Positions 24,723 to 47,440 of a stretch of DNA of 64,000 nucleotides are shown in pieces; position 1 is the stretch's first letter, and every line of letters starts with the position of its first letter. Under the pieces are notes generated by a model. The model saw only the letters and a list, made by a program, of their open reading frames with translations. It ran no database searches and was not told the origin of the DNA. The DNA lies in NCBI GenBank assembly GCA_007922195.1, contig ML682014.1, forward strand, positions 3,560,631 to 3,624,630, in the 5' to 3' direction. This DNA comes from Podocnemis expansa. Taxonomy: Eukaryota > Chordata > Testudines > Podocnemididae. The translations under genes and the position numbers were made by a program.

Positions 24723-27083
24723 GCTTCATATTTCTCCAGCTTCCCATTTACTGTGCTAATGAGCATACTCAATAATTGAGTAATGTGATGCTGTTGCATC
24801 TAAATGAGTTAGTTTAATTGTATGTAAAGATGTCCTGACAGATGTAAAATATTTAGGAGTGCACTGGCTTTGTCATGAATCATTTTTTGCCTTATGAAAG
24901 TCTCAGGGTGTTGTTTGTACTTGAGAGCCACTGAATGATCAGGGACTTGTCCTTTGGACAGGGTATTATCTTCCTGTTTGACTGCTTCCAGCATTACATT
25001 TAGTTTCTAATTATACCAGTAACACCTTTCCCTCAATGGAAAAGGTTTTGCTTGTGTGACAAAGGACCAGTATTGACATATAAAATTAAGGGCTTACACA
25101 AAGGATTTTAAAGGTTACACAAAGTGTGTCTAAGTGAAGTTGCATATTTAAAGCAATCAATTAGTTACTTCTTCAGCTCTCTGAAAGATGTGATGTAGGT
25201 GCTATGCAAGTTTTATATTTGTTTTTTGCCTCAGGTAAGATTTTATCTAGCCATCAGTCCATTTGTATTTAAGGCCCTCTCTCATGGATGATGATAGCTC
25301 TTGAATATTTGTTTTTTAGCTTTGTTGCTTCTGAGGTAAACATTCGGGGGGGGGGGGTGTAGGTGTGTGTAGGTGTAGGTGTAGATGGGGTTCTCCCTTT
25401 GTATGGTCCAGAAGAATACACTAGTTTATTAGACAGAAGACTACACATGAACAAAGGTGATTGTATCAGGGCCACTGCTCTTCCATTCCCCCCTGAACCC
25501 ACAAAGGACACTTGGACCCACAGACTTGCAGTCCCCCACAGTTTGTTTACAGTTTGTGTCTTAAGTAGTTGCCATCAGAGAGTGCCCTGCCTGAGCTAGT
25601 CCTTGCAGGGGCTGCTTATGGTCAGAGAAATGGGCAATCTCTCTTTCTTTCCCTTGACTCCTTTCCAGTCTTCTCCCCCAAATCCTTCTGTTCTGGTTTT
25701 ATAAGCTTTCCAGGCCTTTCCTGCTGCTCATGAGCTAATTACTCCCCACAAAAGCTGCTCAGTCTGTGCCCCTGCCCAGCTGCCTTTCTTCGGACCACCA
25801 CTCTTGGCCCAGCTACCAGCTCTGCTGCCCTTGTGCTAGCGTGGTAGGGAGCTGACCAAGGTGTTCACTCCCCCAGCACCCTATCACCATGATCCTTTGT
25901 TCTCAAGCACCTTTCTTTGGAGAAGTTTTTGGAAGTGGCCTGGGAGATGGTTTTGCATTTTATTATACATGGAAGCTTTCTTCAGACTTGACTGGCCAGA
26001 GCCACGGTTTGTTCCCATGTGGGTCTGGGCCTATTATGAGACTCAACTGTGATGGATCTTTTTTGCTGGGCTGGGGATTTGGCTCCTGTGTCTTGACGTT
26101 TCAATGGATCTCTATATTTATAGTTGTGAACTGTTTGGAATTTGCCGTGTGGTTCAGTTTTCTCTTCATCCTGCTCTATAACGTAGTCTCACTTTCCTTT
26201 ATTGCATTTGTTTCAGGGTTTAATGGGCAGAGGAAGCAGAAGGAGAGATTACTTTTTTCCCCTTCCTCTAATCAGTGCAGTGTAGATTTTGAACAGACCA
26301 CAAGGAATATACAGTAACACTGTGCCTAGGAGGGGCAGGAGGACATATGAAAGTGCATGCCTGAACAGGAGGCTGCCCCCATCATACCCTTCCACTGACT
26401 AGATGGGAGACCAGGTTAGTTGATTGGCTCTCATATCTCCATTTCTTCCTCCTCTGTCTCAGGTTGTCCAAAAACTTCTAATCCCTGATAGCTGTTCCAC
26501 CCTCCCCTTAGTTTGTAATGAAAGAGCTCTGTTTTTTAGGATACTTCAGTCTGATTTTAGGCTCAAGAAGAAAGTTTTTTTCATTGGACCAAGCTTGCAG
26601 AGGGGTTGGTAGGTTTTTCACCTTCCTCACGTTATTATGGAGAAACAAGATGATTGGGTTGCAAGCAATAGGATGGTAATTTTGTTTGTTTTTGAAGGCT
26701 AGTATCTAAAAGGTGTCTTATTAATCAGAATTTGCTCAGCTTGAACTCTTTTTGTATACTCTTGGTGATGAAGTGTGTGACCTATTTGGTACATTGTTGC
26801 CAGAGGGAAACTTCATAGATATTTTGCTTTTGATCATATGCAGACCATTCCTACCACTTCTGGCAACCTGGACGTGCTGAAAAACGTTAACTACCTAATT
26901 CAGAAGAGCTACTTTTCGTTAGGTGCGACATCACAGATTGTTAGTTCTTCTGTAACTTTTTTTTTTTTTTTTTTTTTGACTGACAATGTGTGCCCTGTAT
27001 ATACCAATGCAAGAAATCAAGCTTGGTAGGTCTCATTGACAGCTTTTGTTGTCACTTTTTTTTTTTTTTCAGTGTTTCTAAAT
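24723..27083. other. Putative DNAJB4 intron 1, no gene seen
   Basis: No exon recognised. A G-run followed by degenerate GTGTAG repeats lies at 25345-25385, and a T-rich run at 26959-26978. Confidence 0.5.
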
Positions 27084-28189
27084 CATAGTTTCTCAAGCTG
27101 TGGTTCGTATACCTTTGGAGCTGTGCAAGGCACAGACAGGAGATGCGCGGGCGCTAGTGACAGGAACCCCAGACCTGTTTCTTGGGTAGGGCAAATGAGC
27201 CCCAGTTTGGATCCTGCCAGGTCCTAGCTGAAAGGTGAGGGCAGCCACAAGAGTTCTGGGACATAGGATGGTAGCTGCTGAGTCCGTCCATCCCCCCATC
27301 TCTACCCCGTCCCAGCTGCAAGATGGTGGCACTGCCTATTCCATCCTAGCTGTGGGGCAGGGATGCTTGCTGTCTCCTAGGAAAGCCAGATGGCAGCCAC
27401 CTCTTCCCATTCAGCCACAGCTCCCAGCTGGGAGCCCAGCAGCAACCTCTTTTGCCTTGCATACTGGGCTTACAGCTGGGTGATAGCCACCCACATGTGG
27501 CTTGCAGACAGGGGACAGCCTCCTGGACGCCCAGGGGCAGCTTCCCATGCTCTGGCTCGAAGACCGCCGGCAGCCACTGCCCACATCCTGGGGTCCCAGA
27601 CTGGTACAGAAGCCGCCTCTGCCCAGCTTAAAGTGGATGGTAACTGCCCTCCTCACACTCTGGCTGTCAGGTGGCAGCTGTCTGTAGCTTGTCCAGGTGG
27701 CAGCCCCCCACCCAACTTGAAGCCCAGTGCCTAGAAAACCAAGCAGAGGGCCCAGTGGCTTGCCCAGTCCTGGAGCTGGGCTCTACCTGCAGGCTTACTT
27801 TTCAATTTCATTGCTAGCTGAGCAGTGAAATTGAAGAGTAAGCCTGTGAGTAAACTGCCAGTTATGGCAGCCCCAGATTTTACATGTATAAAAAGGTTAA
27901 AAAGGGCCCACATTGTGTGATTTACCCTGGCCCTCCATCTCTCCTAGTGACAGCCATGAGGAGCACTGCTATGCACTCTGAGTTAGTGTCTTCTCAGTCA
28001 CTGCATGAAACCTTGCCTTCTGAAAATCACCTTAATGCTGAACGTCCTGATACGCTCAGCCCTTCTTCTAACATATGGCATGCACTAGTCTGTAAATCGA
28101 CAATCCCATGGAAAATTGAGTGTTGGGGTACTTAATAAAATTTTAAGATGCTAGAGAATATTTGCCACTTAAAAGGTTGAAAAACACTG
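27084..28189. mobile_element. hAT-like element with GC-rich interior and internal hairpin
   Basis: 1106 bp, from CATAGTTTCTCAAGC to AGGTTGAAAAACACTG, whose reverse complement is CAGTGTTTTTCAACCT. It is flanked by TTCTAAAT and TTTTAACT (6 of 8). The interior, about 27120-27760, is GC-rich and built of degenerate pieces with 'ggcagccac' and 'cccagctg', giving spurious reading frames. A strong hairpin lies at 27790-27846. Confidence 0.65.
27790..27846. repeat. Near-perfect hairpin, 26-bp arms
   Basis: Arms 27790-27815 and 27821-27846 pair at 24 of 26 positions around the 5-nt loop AGCTG. It lies inside the hAT-like element 27084-28189. The size and shape resemble a small-RNA precursor, but expression is unknown. 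Confidence 0.7.
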
Positions 28190-29235
28190 TTTTAACTTTT
28201 GCTGCCAGTTTAGTTAGGAATTAGAATAATGGAAAACAATCATCTTGTGAACGTATTCTAACGTTCCAGGATGTAATAAACTCATTACCTAAAGTATTGT
28301 CCGTGGAAACCTTAATGCAGAAATACCAACTCTACCTTGTGATATAGGAAAATTATATTCTGAACTAATCTGATGATGAAAATTTGTAGTTTGACCTTTG
28401 TTGTGTGTACTCTTTGCTGCCCAGTGCTTTGTTTTGAGATCCCAGCACTACATAAGTACAAAATGTTTTAGTTTACATCCACACCTTGGGCTTACCATGA
28501 ATTTGGGGGTTTTAGGTTAGCTTGGAATCCTAGCTAAATATTTCTGAAGATAACATGTCTATAAATGAGTCGTGTGAGAGCATCTCAAACAAAAAAAACC
28601 GAAGTAAACTATCCTGTGCATCAAAGGTGCTGTGTAAATAAGTAAAATATACTGAAATGAATTCTCTCTTCCATGCAAGCATCTTGGAACTATACAGGCA
28701 TGACACTCAAAAGGTGCTGCTGTTAAGGCTTAAGTGTCTGCCAAGTCTCACTTGTAGAAAGACATGGTGGGGAAACAATGATGGACCAGAACCAGTCTTT
28801 TGTGTTTGGGAGTGTTGATTGCAGCAGCTCTTCCTTCAGCCAGCAAGGTGATTGATGCTGGTGGTAAACTGGGAGGATGGAGTTGAACATCGTTATTGCT
28901 TAATCACTAGAGATTGTTTCAGATTTCAGGGATGCAAGCTATTCCTGGGTTACAAAGAGGCAGGTGGTTCTGATTTCCCAGTATCCTCTAATGCTCTCCG
29001 AACCAGGATTATAAGCAGAGCTGGTCAAAAGATTTTGGTTTAAAAGATTTCTGTCAAAAATGGACTTTTGCCAAGTGATTTTTATGTTCAGAATAGTTTA
29101 AATTGCTTTTACTTCTCTGTGAAATTTGTTTCAATACTAATTTCTCTCTCCCTCTGTTCCCCCCACCCCAAAGTGTGTGGAAATTCATATGCTGTCTTCA
29201 TTTTTTTCCCCAAGAAAAGTGGGAGGTGGGATGAA

Positions 29236-29261
29236 CAAAATAAAATAAAATAAAATAAAAA
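29236..29261. repeat. (AAAAT)n microsatellite
   Basis: About five tandem copies of a 5-bp AAAAT unit. Confidence 0.9.
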
Positions 29262-29940
29262 TCAGTGAGAGAAAGTAACACAGTCAAACTTTGACTTTCC
29301 CTATTTGAAAAACAAAATATTGAAGAGGCTGTGTAAGGAGAATGGTTTTCATCTTTCTAAAGGTGAGGAAACAGATTTTTGTTTTCCAGGCTGTTAATTT
29401 TTTGTGGGAACATTTAAAAAAAAAATTCCAACTGGAAACTTTGAATAAAAGCTCACAGGTCTAATCTGTTTTAATTATAAGTGATAGGTCTGAGAAGATC
29501 CGTGGAAGAAATGCAAGTTTTGACATATGCCATCTATACCTCCTCTAAGTTGGGTAGTGGTGTGTGTGGGAGTTCTCAGATATTACTGGATTCAGTAATG
29601 ACATCTGTAGCAGCAAGATGGGAAATCTGAGCATAATGAAATAGAAGGAGGGACAATTAATAAACCCAATATATGGAAAGCTATTTGTCCTCCTGGGTGA
29701 TTTTTAGTGATAACCAAAACTGACTTTTCCTTTCACTACAGCAAATATTACAAAGAAATATTTTTTTCCTAAAGTTAAAGTAATCTCTCAGATCTTTACC
29801 CTTATTTGGCCAGATGACTATCCATTAGGACTGTAGACCTAATATTAAGCTAAGAGCGAGATGAAATCTTGAACACGTTGACCTGCAAGATTGGTATCTT
29901 CCCCTCTGCAGGGTGTGAGGGGTAAATATTAAAACATTGT

Positions 29941-30294
29941 CAGTGATACTCAAACTTCAGTGATTCAGGAGCCAAATTAGCAATCAGTACTATCCAAAGA
30001 GCTACAGTAGTGTGAATTTGTTTAATTTATTATACCACTATTTGTTCATGTTTAAATAGCGGGGCAGGAAATATTTAGTTTAATATCTATATTTAGTCTC
30101 ACGGCAAAATGATTGGCCAAGTATTATTTTATCGATTACAGTTGGTTAATATAGTAAAAGCATGCAGACTGGTTAATAACTTAGATGGGTTAATAATGAA
30201 ATTACATAAGAAAACACCATGCTCTGCAAAGAGCCAGAGGAGAAACAGTAAAGAGCCAGCTACGGGCTTCTCAGCCTCAGTCTTGACATCGCTG
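29941..30294. mobile_element. hAT-like element, CAGTGATACTCAAACT type
   Basis: 354 bp. The left end CAGTGATACTCAAACT pairs with the right end at 12 of 16. The subterminal 'gagccaaattagcaatc' and repeated 'aagagcca' are characteristic. No clear 8-bp duplication remains, so the ends are less certain. Confidence 0.55.
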
Positions 30295-31316
30295 CTTTAA
30301 ATCATCATATGAAGTGATTCTTTGGATAGCTATCCCAGCTTTAACTTAAATTGTTTACCTATCAAAACTCAAATGGATTTGTCTCAGAAATCTATTTATT
30401 ATTGCATTTAGATTTGTATCAGCATCTTGTTAAAACTGGTATTCTACTGCCTCAATAGTGTATGGAAAAGAATGTGGCCAGTATCTGCATGTGAACCAGT
30501 AATGCATCAAGTTGTTCCATTGTTATTCTTCTGCTTGCTTACTATCTAATTGGTAATAAAGTAGTATTTTGTCAAATTGCCTGTCTGGAATTCTGTGTAT
30601 TGTGGAAAATTGATTAATTGGGGCTTGTAAGGAAGTGAAATCAGTTACTGAAAACTTTCAGATTTTGTCTATCTTGAATTTGAAATGTCCTTTAAATCAC
30701 AACACAAACAATGGTTATTTTACGCTGGTGACTTGTCATATGAACAGCTGTGCATTTTTACATTGTATAATAACCTACATAGATTAGAGTGCACATCAGG
30801 AATTAAAATTCCCACCTCATTTTCCATAGGTGGTTTTAGAAGTGTCAGCTATTTTTTCAGTGCTCACTGATGTGATCTGGATTGAGACCAGTGATCCTGC
30901 GGTTCAGTGATCTGATGGTAAGATGCAGAGTTTATTGATCACTCAGAAGAGAAAAATGGAAATTGAACAGTTAATTGGAAGGCAGAGGAAACAGCTGTGC
31001 AGAAAATGTTTTGGCTGTAAGCAGGCTGGGAAGTGACGTCTTAAAGCATTTGCTGTTCTAGAAAGAGCGGAGACACGTAGTGTAAATGGGAGGGCTCTGG
31101 AGAGGGCTGCCTCTCTAGGGTGTATATTTATCTATAAATGAGCAACAGGGGAGGGAATCAAATAAGGATAAGCAGTCTACCCATTGCTCAGTGCACTAAC
31201 AGCTTTGCTGATTTGTGCTAACTATTTTTTCCCCCCAGTATCACTGCGTTACTCAGACACGGGACACTGGTTTCTTCATATCAAGGGAAACTTAAATTCC
31301 TCTAACAACACTCGGA

Positions 31317-40861
<9,545 letters not shown>

Positions 40862-42640
40862 AGGAACAGACTGTGTTAACACTGTTTCAGCGGGACACTG
40901 AAAATGCAAACGACTGGCAAGTTCATGCTGTAAAAGTGCAATCTATATCAACTTGTGGAATATTCATTTTCTGTGGGGTGGGGGAGGGAATACTGCAATG
41001 TTGCATGAGAAGAGAATGGTTAAATATTAGTCACACTGGTGACTTTTGCAGTAAAACATACAGGGATAACCACTCACTATATCTCACTTTAGATCTTCCT
41101 AATCGAAGAGTTTATTCAGTATTTTGCTTCTACGTAAACTGTAATAATTTTGCAGGAATTCAGTGCACATATTTCTAATAACGTACTTGAGCATCCAAGT
41201 ACTTTACTTCATGTATCTCTAGATTATCTTTGTGAGGCTACCCACTGGTATCGGAAATCAGAGTTAATAGCAGAAATATGCTCATGTAATATATCCACAG
41301 ATATTTAAAGAGACTGAAGCATTAACTGACACCATTTAGATTTGAAGGTCCACATGCTGCCTTCCACGTCACAAAGCAGAGGCTAGGGAAATTTGTTTGT
41401 AGAGCCCCTGAACCCACAAAACCTTCTCCCAACTTCCACAAACTTGCTGTGGACTGTGGTGAAGCTCTAGAGAAAAACACATGGCTTTGGGGGAGGTGGT
41501 ACCGGTGCATGCAGCCACTCTGACATATGCCCTAAAAAATCCTCCTGGAGAATACTAATGTTTGGTACTAACTACCACTCCCTAGAGGTGGGCTTCAGTC
41601 CAACTATTGCAAATATGACGTGGTATCTTGGCTCCATGGGGAGCCATGCTGTCATTTTGAGGAGAGCTGCCCATGGAACAGAGTAAATAAAAGCACTTGG
41701 CTTACACACACCTCTCAAGATCATGCATATTTCAGGACCTCTGTAGGATTCAGTGGCTGAACCATCTGGCACTTCCATAAGGCAGAAGGGGCAAGGCCCA
41801 ACTCCCAGCTAAAGGGTTCTGAGAAAACCTTTTGAGCCTGATCCAAAGCTCATTTAAGCCAATATAACTCTTTCCATTAATTCACTGAACTTGGATAAGG
41901 TCTTTTGTGAATAGAAACAAGGGCTAAGAAACTCATAAGGTGAAAAACATGGGGGCAGGAAAGAGCCCACAGTAGTTGAGTCTAGTATTGTAACATGTTA
42001 TTGGGCTGGTTCCCTTGATTTGCAGTATGGTTTTGGTGATATAATTGCCTTGCAGACTTATTTTCGTAACTTAGGCTTTTAAAACATGCCACCGTGCTTT
42101 AATAATTACATTCTTAAAGGAAGATTGATTTTTCTTTATAAGAAGAAAATATTACTTATTTGCAGTCATCTTTTACCTGTGGAAATCTACCAGACAGTTA
42201 CCTGCTTTTGGTAATTTAGGTTATAACTGGGTGTTTAACAACATCACATACATTATTTTCTGTAGAAAGATGGATTATATGAGAGTTGGGCTTAATTTAA
42301 CTAACCTATTTTTAATGAGTCCTTGCACAGAAAGAATCCTGGTTTGGTTTTTCAAAGGAACACATTTCTAGAAGAGAGTCAATTTTTGAACTACAGTTTC
42401 TCTTTCATACAGTTCACACATATGACAGTGTAATCATGTTCACTGAGCAAACGGGGAATTGGAACAGCTAGAGTGGTACCACAGAGGGAGGAAAAAGAAA
42501 AATTAAATTATCTGCTACCTAATGCTTATGCCTATTGTTATCCTTACATATTGTGTTTATGCATTTAAAAGATTTCCAGTTTCAGTATGTTGTGTATTGC
42601 ATTTCTCATGTGTTTTTTAATAAACTTGTTTTTAACTTTT
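40862..42640 (+). other. DNAJB4: Probable DNAJB4 3' UTR
   Basis: Continuous, transposon-free AT-rich DNA from the stop codon to a canonical AATAAA at 42619-42624, followed by a T-rich stretch. The true cleavage site cannot be fixed without transcripts. Confidence 0.55.
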
Positions 42641-43255
42641 ATTTTTTGCTATAACCACATTCCATAAACTCTGTAAAGAGCAAATGAGGCTGAGCATTTG
42701 AAACAAAGTCTTGGATGCCATAATTGAAGTAGCTATAGTACTTAACTGTAGATATTTTTCAATATCTAGCTTCAGGTAAAAGTAGTAGGACTGAATTGGC
42801 AGAATTCCTTAGCAGTTGTCCATAGTGTATGTTTATACATATAGCAAACTAAATTATTTTATTTCACTATTTCTGGCCATGATGTAAAACTCAAACAATT
42901 CATTTCACAGTTTTCTCTACGGAATGATGATTTTTTTCACAAAATGTCAGCATGTGCAATACATTACAACCGCAATTGGTGAGGAGATGAGTTTACCAAG
43001 ATTTTAAAAGGACGGATAGCAGGTAAAACTTTCAGAAGTACGTATTGGCTAGGTTTTTAAGGGATTTAGGCACCTACTGGTAAATCAGCGGTCAGGTGCC
43101 TACTGGGATTTTCATAAAGCATCTAGATGCTTCACTGCCACTGAAATTAATGAGTTAGGCACCTAAGCCTTTTGGAAAAATCCTACTGGGCACCTAAACA
43201 CCTTTTTAGAATTCTGCTATTTAATTCTATTTCTTTTTCCCCCAAAAGGGACTAA

Positions 43256-43491
43256 GGCTTGTCTGCACTAGAAAGTTAGGTTAGTCCAACTATGTCAGTC
43301 AAGAGTGCAAAAAGTTAAGCTGACCTATCCCTGTGTAGACACCACTAGGTTTGCAAAAGAATTCCTCTGTCAGTTTATCTGCTGCCTCTCAGGGAGATAG
43401 GTGGATCATGTGTGCCAATGGGAGGATTTACCTTTTGGTATAGGTAGGTTCTATACTGAAATACTGCAGTGTTTTAGGTGTAGGGTAGCCC
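43256..43491. mobile_element. GGCTTGTCTACAC-type inverted-repeat element with TAA duplication
   Basis: 236 bp. It starts GGCTTGTCTGCACTAGAAAG, ends AGGTGTAGGGTAGCCC, and is flanked on both sides by TAA (43253-43255 and 43492-43494). A 3-bp TWA duplication is typical of PIF/Harbinger elements. Confidence 0.6.
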
Positions 43492-45251
43492 TAAGGTTCT
43501 TATGTCTTTATTGAAAGTGAATAGGACTCAGGACTAGATTCCTAAAGGAATTTAGGTACCTAAGCAGGCAAATAGAGGCCTAATTCCACAATGTAAGCAA
43601 GACTGAAATTTTGAAAGTTACAGCCCCACTGGCTCCTCAAGCACCCTCCCCAAACTCAGGTCCTTTACATGCCTATGTTTCTGCCTAAGGGCTGTTGTGT
43701 TACCCTACACTACAGCTAACATGTTGCTTGAAGCCATATTTCAAGCCAAAGTCCTGGAAGTCCCAAACAGGATTTTTAAACTAGGCATAGAAACACCCCT
43801 CTCCAGCAGGGCCTAATCCTGTAAGTGTTCTTCAATCATGTCTAAAGACTGGCCTACGTTGGCAATGATTGTCACATAATGCAGCTTGTATATCTCCTGT
43901 CAGTATACTTACGTTGACATACCAGGGCATCTTCACAGTGCTGCATCGACAGGAGATGCCCTCTCTTCAGTGCAGCTTTACTCCTTTCAGGGAAGTGGAC
44001 TACTGACATCATCCAGAAAGCCCTTCTTCCATTGACTGAGTTGGTCTTCATAACCCACTCCATTGATTGCTCCAGAGCTCATCATGTAGACAGACCATGA
44101 TACCTAAGTCAAACCCCCAGAGAAGGATGGCCAGAAGTAGGTCTCCAGTAAGTGGACTGGCAGCACAGCACTTGCACAAAGACAACCGAGGGCACAGGAG
44201 AATGCACGTAAGAAAGGTGTACAGAGTATTAGCATGGATAAAGCCTTGCCTTAGAATCTGAACGCATCTCTTTGGCTGAGCTGGTTTACAGGGTGAACTC
44301 CAGAAGAGGGTTCATGACTGAAGATCCCTATTTCTGGCTCATCGCTCACCAGGTGAGCTGTTCAGATGATTAAGCCTTTCTTCTAAACTAGCCTAGGAGT
44401 GACATGGTTAGGTGGCTCCCCATGCGCAGCTGCCTAGTTTCTGAAAAGCCTTCATGCAGGCTTTGTCTACGTGAGGGGTTTAAGCTGAATCAAATCAAGT
44501 TAATCCAGTTTGAACATGTCCACATAATGCAACCAATCACTGTACAATAACTCCACATTTATTGGGAACTCTCTGGAATCCCCTTGCAAAGCAGTCTTTG
44601 ATAAGCAGGAGGTTATTCCAGAGAAAAGCTGCCTATGAGCTAAGATCTTTTTGTAACTCAGGACCCTGATGAAAGCCAGTTCCAGTTCTGCCCCTGCTAC
44701 ACTGACCCTGATTTCTGCCCTGCATCAGCTGTTCCTGAGGCCCAGCCAGAAACTTAGGCCAGGATCAAAGACTCAAATCCCCAGTGGGAACTTTGGCATC
44801 TAAGTATCTATTTTTGCAATTTATTTTTGTGGATGTGAGCTAGGAGCTCCACTGTCTCTGCTGTGCCATGCTGATTCAATATGGTGCCCACCAGCATGAT
44901 GTAGCTGCAGTCTGTACCCCTGCTTTCCTTCACCCTCTCCTGTGGCAGATTTTAAAATCAAAAGTGGAAAATTCAACAGTTGCAGGAAAATAAATCTACT
45001 TTTCATAGCTTACATGAGATATAACTCCATGTTGCACGCCTAGTCGAGCACAAACAATTCTGCTCCTTGCTGAGATACAAATGTGTATAACTTTTAGTAG
45101 CTGACCATCTATTTTAGTGTCTCTTATTCTCTTCACTTCCTCCATGCCTGTAAGAGAGCTGTATCTGAACTTGTGACAAAGAAATAGCTCAATATTTGTT
45201 TCTTAGGGTATAGCTGTATGCCCATATGGACCAACCATCTACTCTATACTG

Positions 45252-45548
45252 CAGTGTTTCTGGTGATCGTTGGACACAGTTTAGGTGTTCTGCGACCCAC
45301 TCCAACCCTTCCTCTTTGGGGGGATTGAGTGGGCAGAGGGATGGAGCAATTTAATGCCCCAGTCACAGCAAAGTTTCCAGGTGCGTGGCACCAGATGTTG
45401 ATGCAGTCCTGGAAGCTCTGCTGAGACTGAGGCATTTTAAATCTGCCACTGTTGCCAGCTTTTTTTAAAATGTTTTCATCAGGTGTTCTGTGTAAAGTAA
45501 TGAAGACCCTTAGGAGTTCCTTGGCCCATTAAAGATTGAGAAATGTTG
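45252..45548. mobile_element. Possible decayed hAT-like element
   Basis: The left end CAGTGTTTCTGGTGATCG and the right end AAAGATTGAGAAATGTTG form a loose inverted repeat. No target duplication is visible. Confidence 0.35.
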
Positions 45549-46970
45549 ACATAATTTGTAAGGTGTAAGTCCCTCTGGCACTTCCTAGGGAAACCATCCT
45601 GGTGAACAGCTTCACAGCATCGGTACATCTTCCTGGTCTGCCCTTTGCCTTTTTGAAAGAAGCCCTTCTGTGCTTCCTAGTGGCCCATCTCAGCAAAAAG
45701 TTGAGAATGAAGAGAGCCTAAAGGGGATGTGGAAGGAATTGCTATCCAGTTTGCCCCCCCCCCCCCATAACCCTTCTTTACAGACCTCTGACACCAAAAT
45801 GGTGCCTCCAGCACACAAAACTGAAGTAAGAAACCTGAAACAGCTCCAGCCCACCCGCAACAGCATGAATGCAATACAGTAGAGTGTAATCCAAATGCAC
45901 CCAGCACTTTCCATACACATGGACCATTGATCATCTATGAAGTTGCTGCAAGAATGGTAAGAGTCTCAGGGAGGTAAGGTCACACATATGTACTAATAAT
46001 CACTATCATGACTAGGGATGTGAACAATAAGAAACTTTTTTCATAATCCAACAGCTACAGCACCTGTGACAGTCAGACAGTCAAGGATAAAGCTTTTATC
46101 TACTTACTGACTGACTGGCTGATCAACCAGACGGGGGTGTGGGGAGGAAGACACAGGACAAACTGTTTTTAGGCAATCACAGAGGAAGACCCGCCTGGCT
46201 CAAAGGTGGAAACCCAGAGGGAGAAAGAAATGTAACTCTCCCAGGAGATGGTGGCAGAGACCAGGGATAGCATCAGCATAATGAAGGAGAGCATGAAAAA
46301 AGAGAGAGATGTAACAGGAGGAAACCCATGCTCCTGCTAGGGTGGCAGGCTGTGCAGTTCCTATAACTTTGGACTCAACCATGTTCTTCAGACCCCTTGG
46401 ACAATGCTGTCACCTAAGACCAGCAGCAATTCCTAATTGCTGCATTCCTGCAGCAATGCTTCCAGTGGTTCCTAATCACCTCTCAGATCCAGCTTCTGGG
46501 CACCACAAATGCTTGCACTAGGAATCCAGTTCTTTTGAGCCCCATGATGCCCCTGATAATTTTGAGCCAAAGCTCTCAGCCTTAGAACCCTTGAGAACAA
46601 GAGCCAGAGTCAAGGATTATTCTTCCTTTAATCTTATGCCTGATCCCCCCAACATTGTATTTGAAATGTTCTTACTGCTGCACTTTGAGTTCTGTTGCAC
46701 AGTTGCAGTTGTTAAAGGTCTGCGGATATTTGGTTGCTTAAGATGGGTTTGTTAAATTTATTTTAAAAAACAGATTATATCTTTTCATTTGTTAATATTT
46801 CTTTTACTTCCATAATGGAGCCATTTAAAATATATCCATTTTGAGTCACCATTGCATGTAACAGAGAGAATCCTTTAAATAATCATTAGGGTTTTTCAAA
46901 AGCACATAGGAAATATTAAATTTCAACCTCTCACATACAGTTACCCAGTGCTCATGCTGTCTGCATCTCA

Positions 46971-47440
46971 ATAGAATCATAGAATCATAGGGTTGGAAGG
47001 GACCCCACGAGGTCATCTAGTCCAACCCCCTGCCAAAAAAAAAGCAGGACCACTCCCATTAGATCATCCCAGTCAGTGTTTTGTCCAGCTGGGACTTGAA
47101 CACCTTCAGAGATGGAGATTCCACCACCTCCCTAGGCAACTTATTCCAATGCTTCACCACTCGCCTAGTAAGGAAGTTTTTCCTAATATCCAGCCTGGAC
47201 CGCCCCAGCTGTAACTTGAAGCCATTGCTTCTCGTTCTGCCCTCTGTTACTACCGAGAACAGTCGAGCTCCCTCCTCCTTGGAGCAACCCTTCAAGTAGT
47301 TGAAGGTTGCTATCAAATCCCCCCTCAGTCTTCTCTTCTGCAGGCTAAATAAGCCTAGTTCCTTCAGTCTTTCTTCATAGGGCTTGTGCTCCAGCCCTTT
47401 GATCATTTTGGTTGCCCTCCTCTGGACTCTCTCTACACAC
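46971..47440 (-). mobile_element. 5'-truncated CR1-type LINE (3' end)
   Basis: The 3' terminus is at left (TAGAATCATAGAATCATAG, preceding GGTTGGAAGGGACC), diagnostic of CR1. An open minus-strand frame of about 125 codons (about 47435-47059) encodes the end of the reverse transcriptase [23 protein letters not shown], ...[29 protein letters not shown]. The uninterrupted frame suggests a fairly young copy. The 5' break is near 47440, where the similarity to CR1 stops. Confidence 0.9.

Larger units (their letters stand above)
28190..31238 (+). other. Putative DNAJB4 intron 1, right end
   Basis: AT-rich DNA ending in the polypyrimidine tract and acceptor TTTTTTCCCCCCAG at 31225-31238. It contains an (ATAAA)n microsatellite (29236-29261) and a hAT-like element (29941-30294). 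Confidence 0.6.
42641..46970. other. Intergenic DNA after DNAJB4
   Basis: No gene seen. It contains a 3-bp-duplication element (43256-43491), a worn inverted-repeat piece (43850-44060), a palindromic piece with 'tttgtctacgtga' and 'catgtccaca' (44461-44526), a possible hAT-like element (45252-45548) and a poly-C run (45755-45769). Confidence 0.5.

Noticed and set aside
25889..26317. 142-codon frame with hydrophobic stretches resembling membrane segments
   Set aside because: T-rich composition naturally gives Phe/Leu/Ile runs; no signal, exon borders or family similarity seen.
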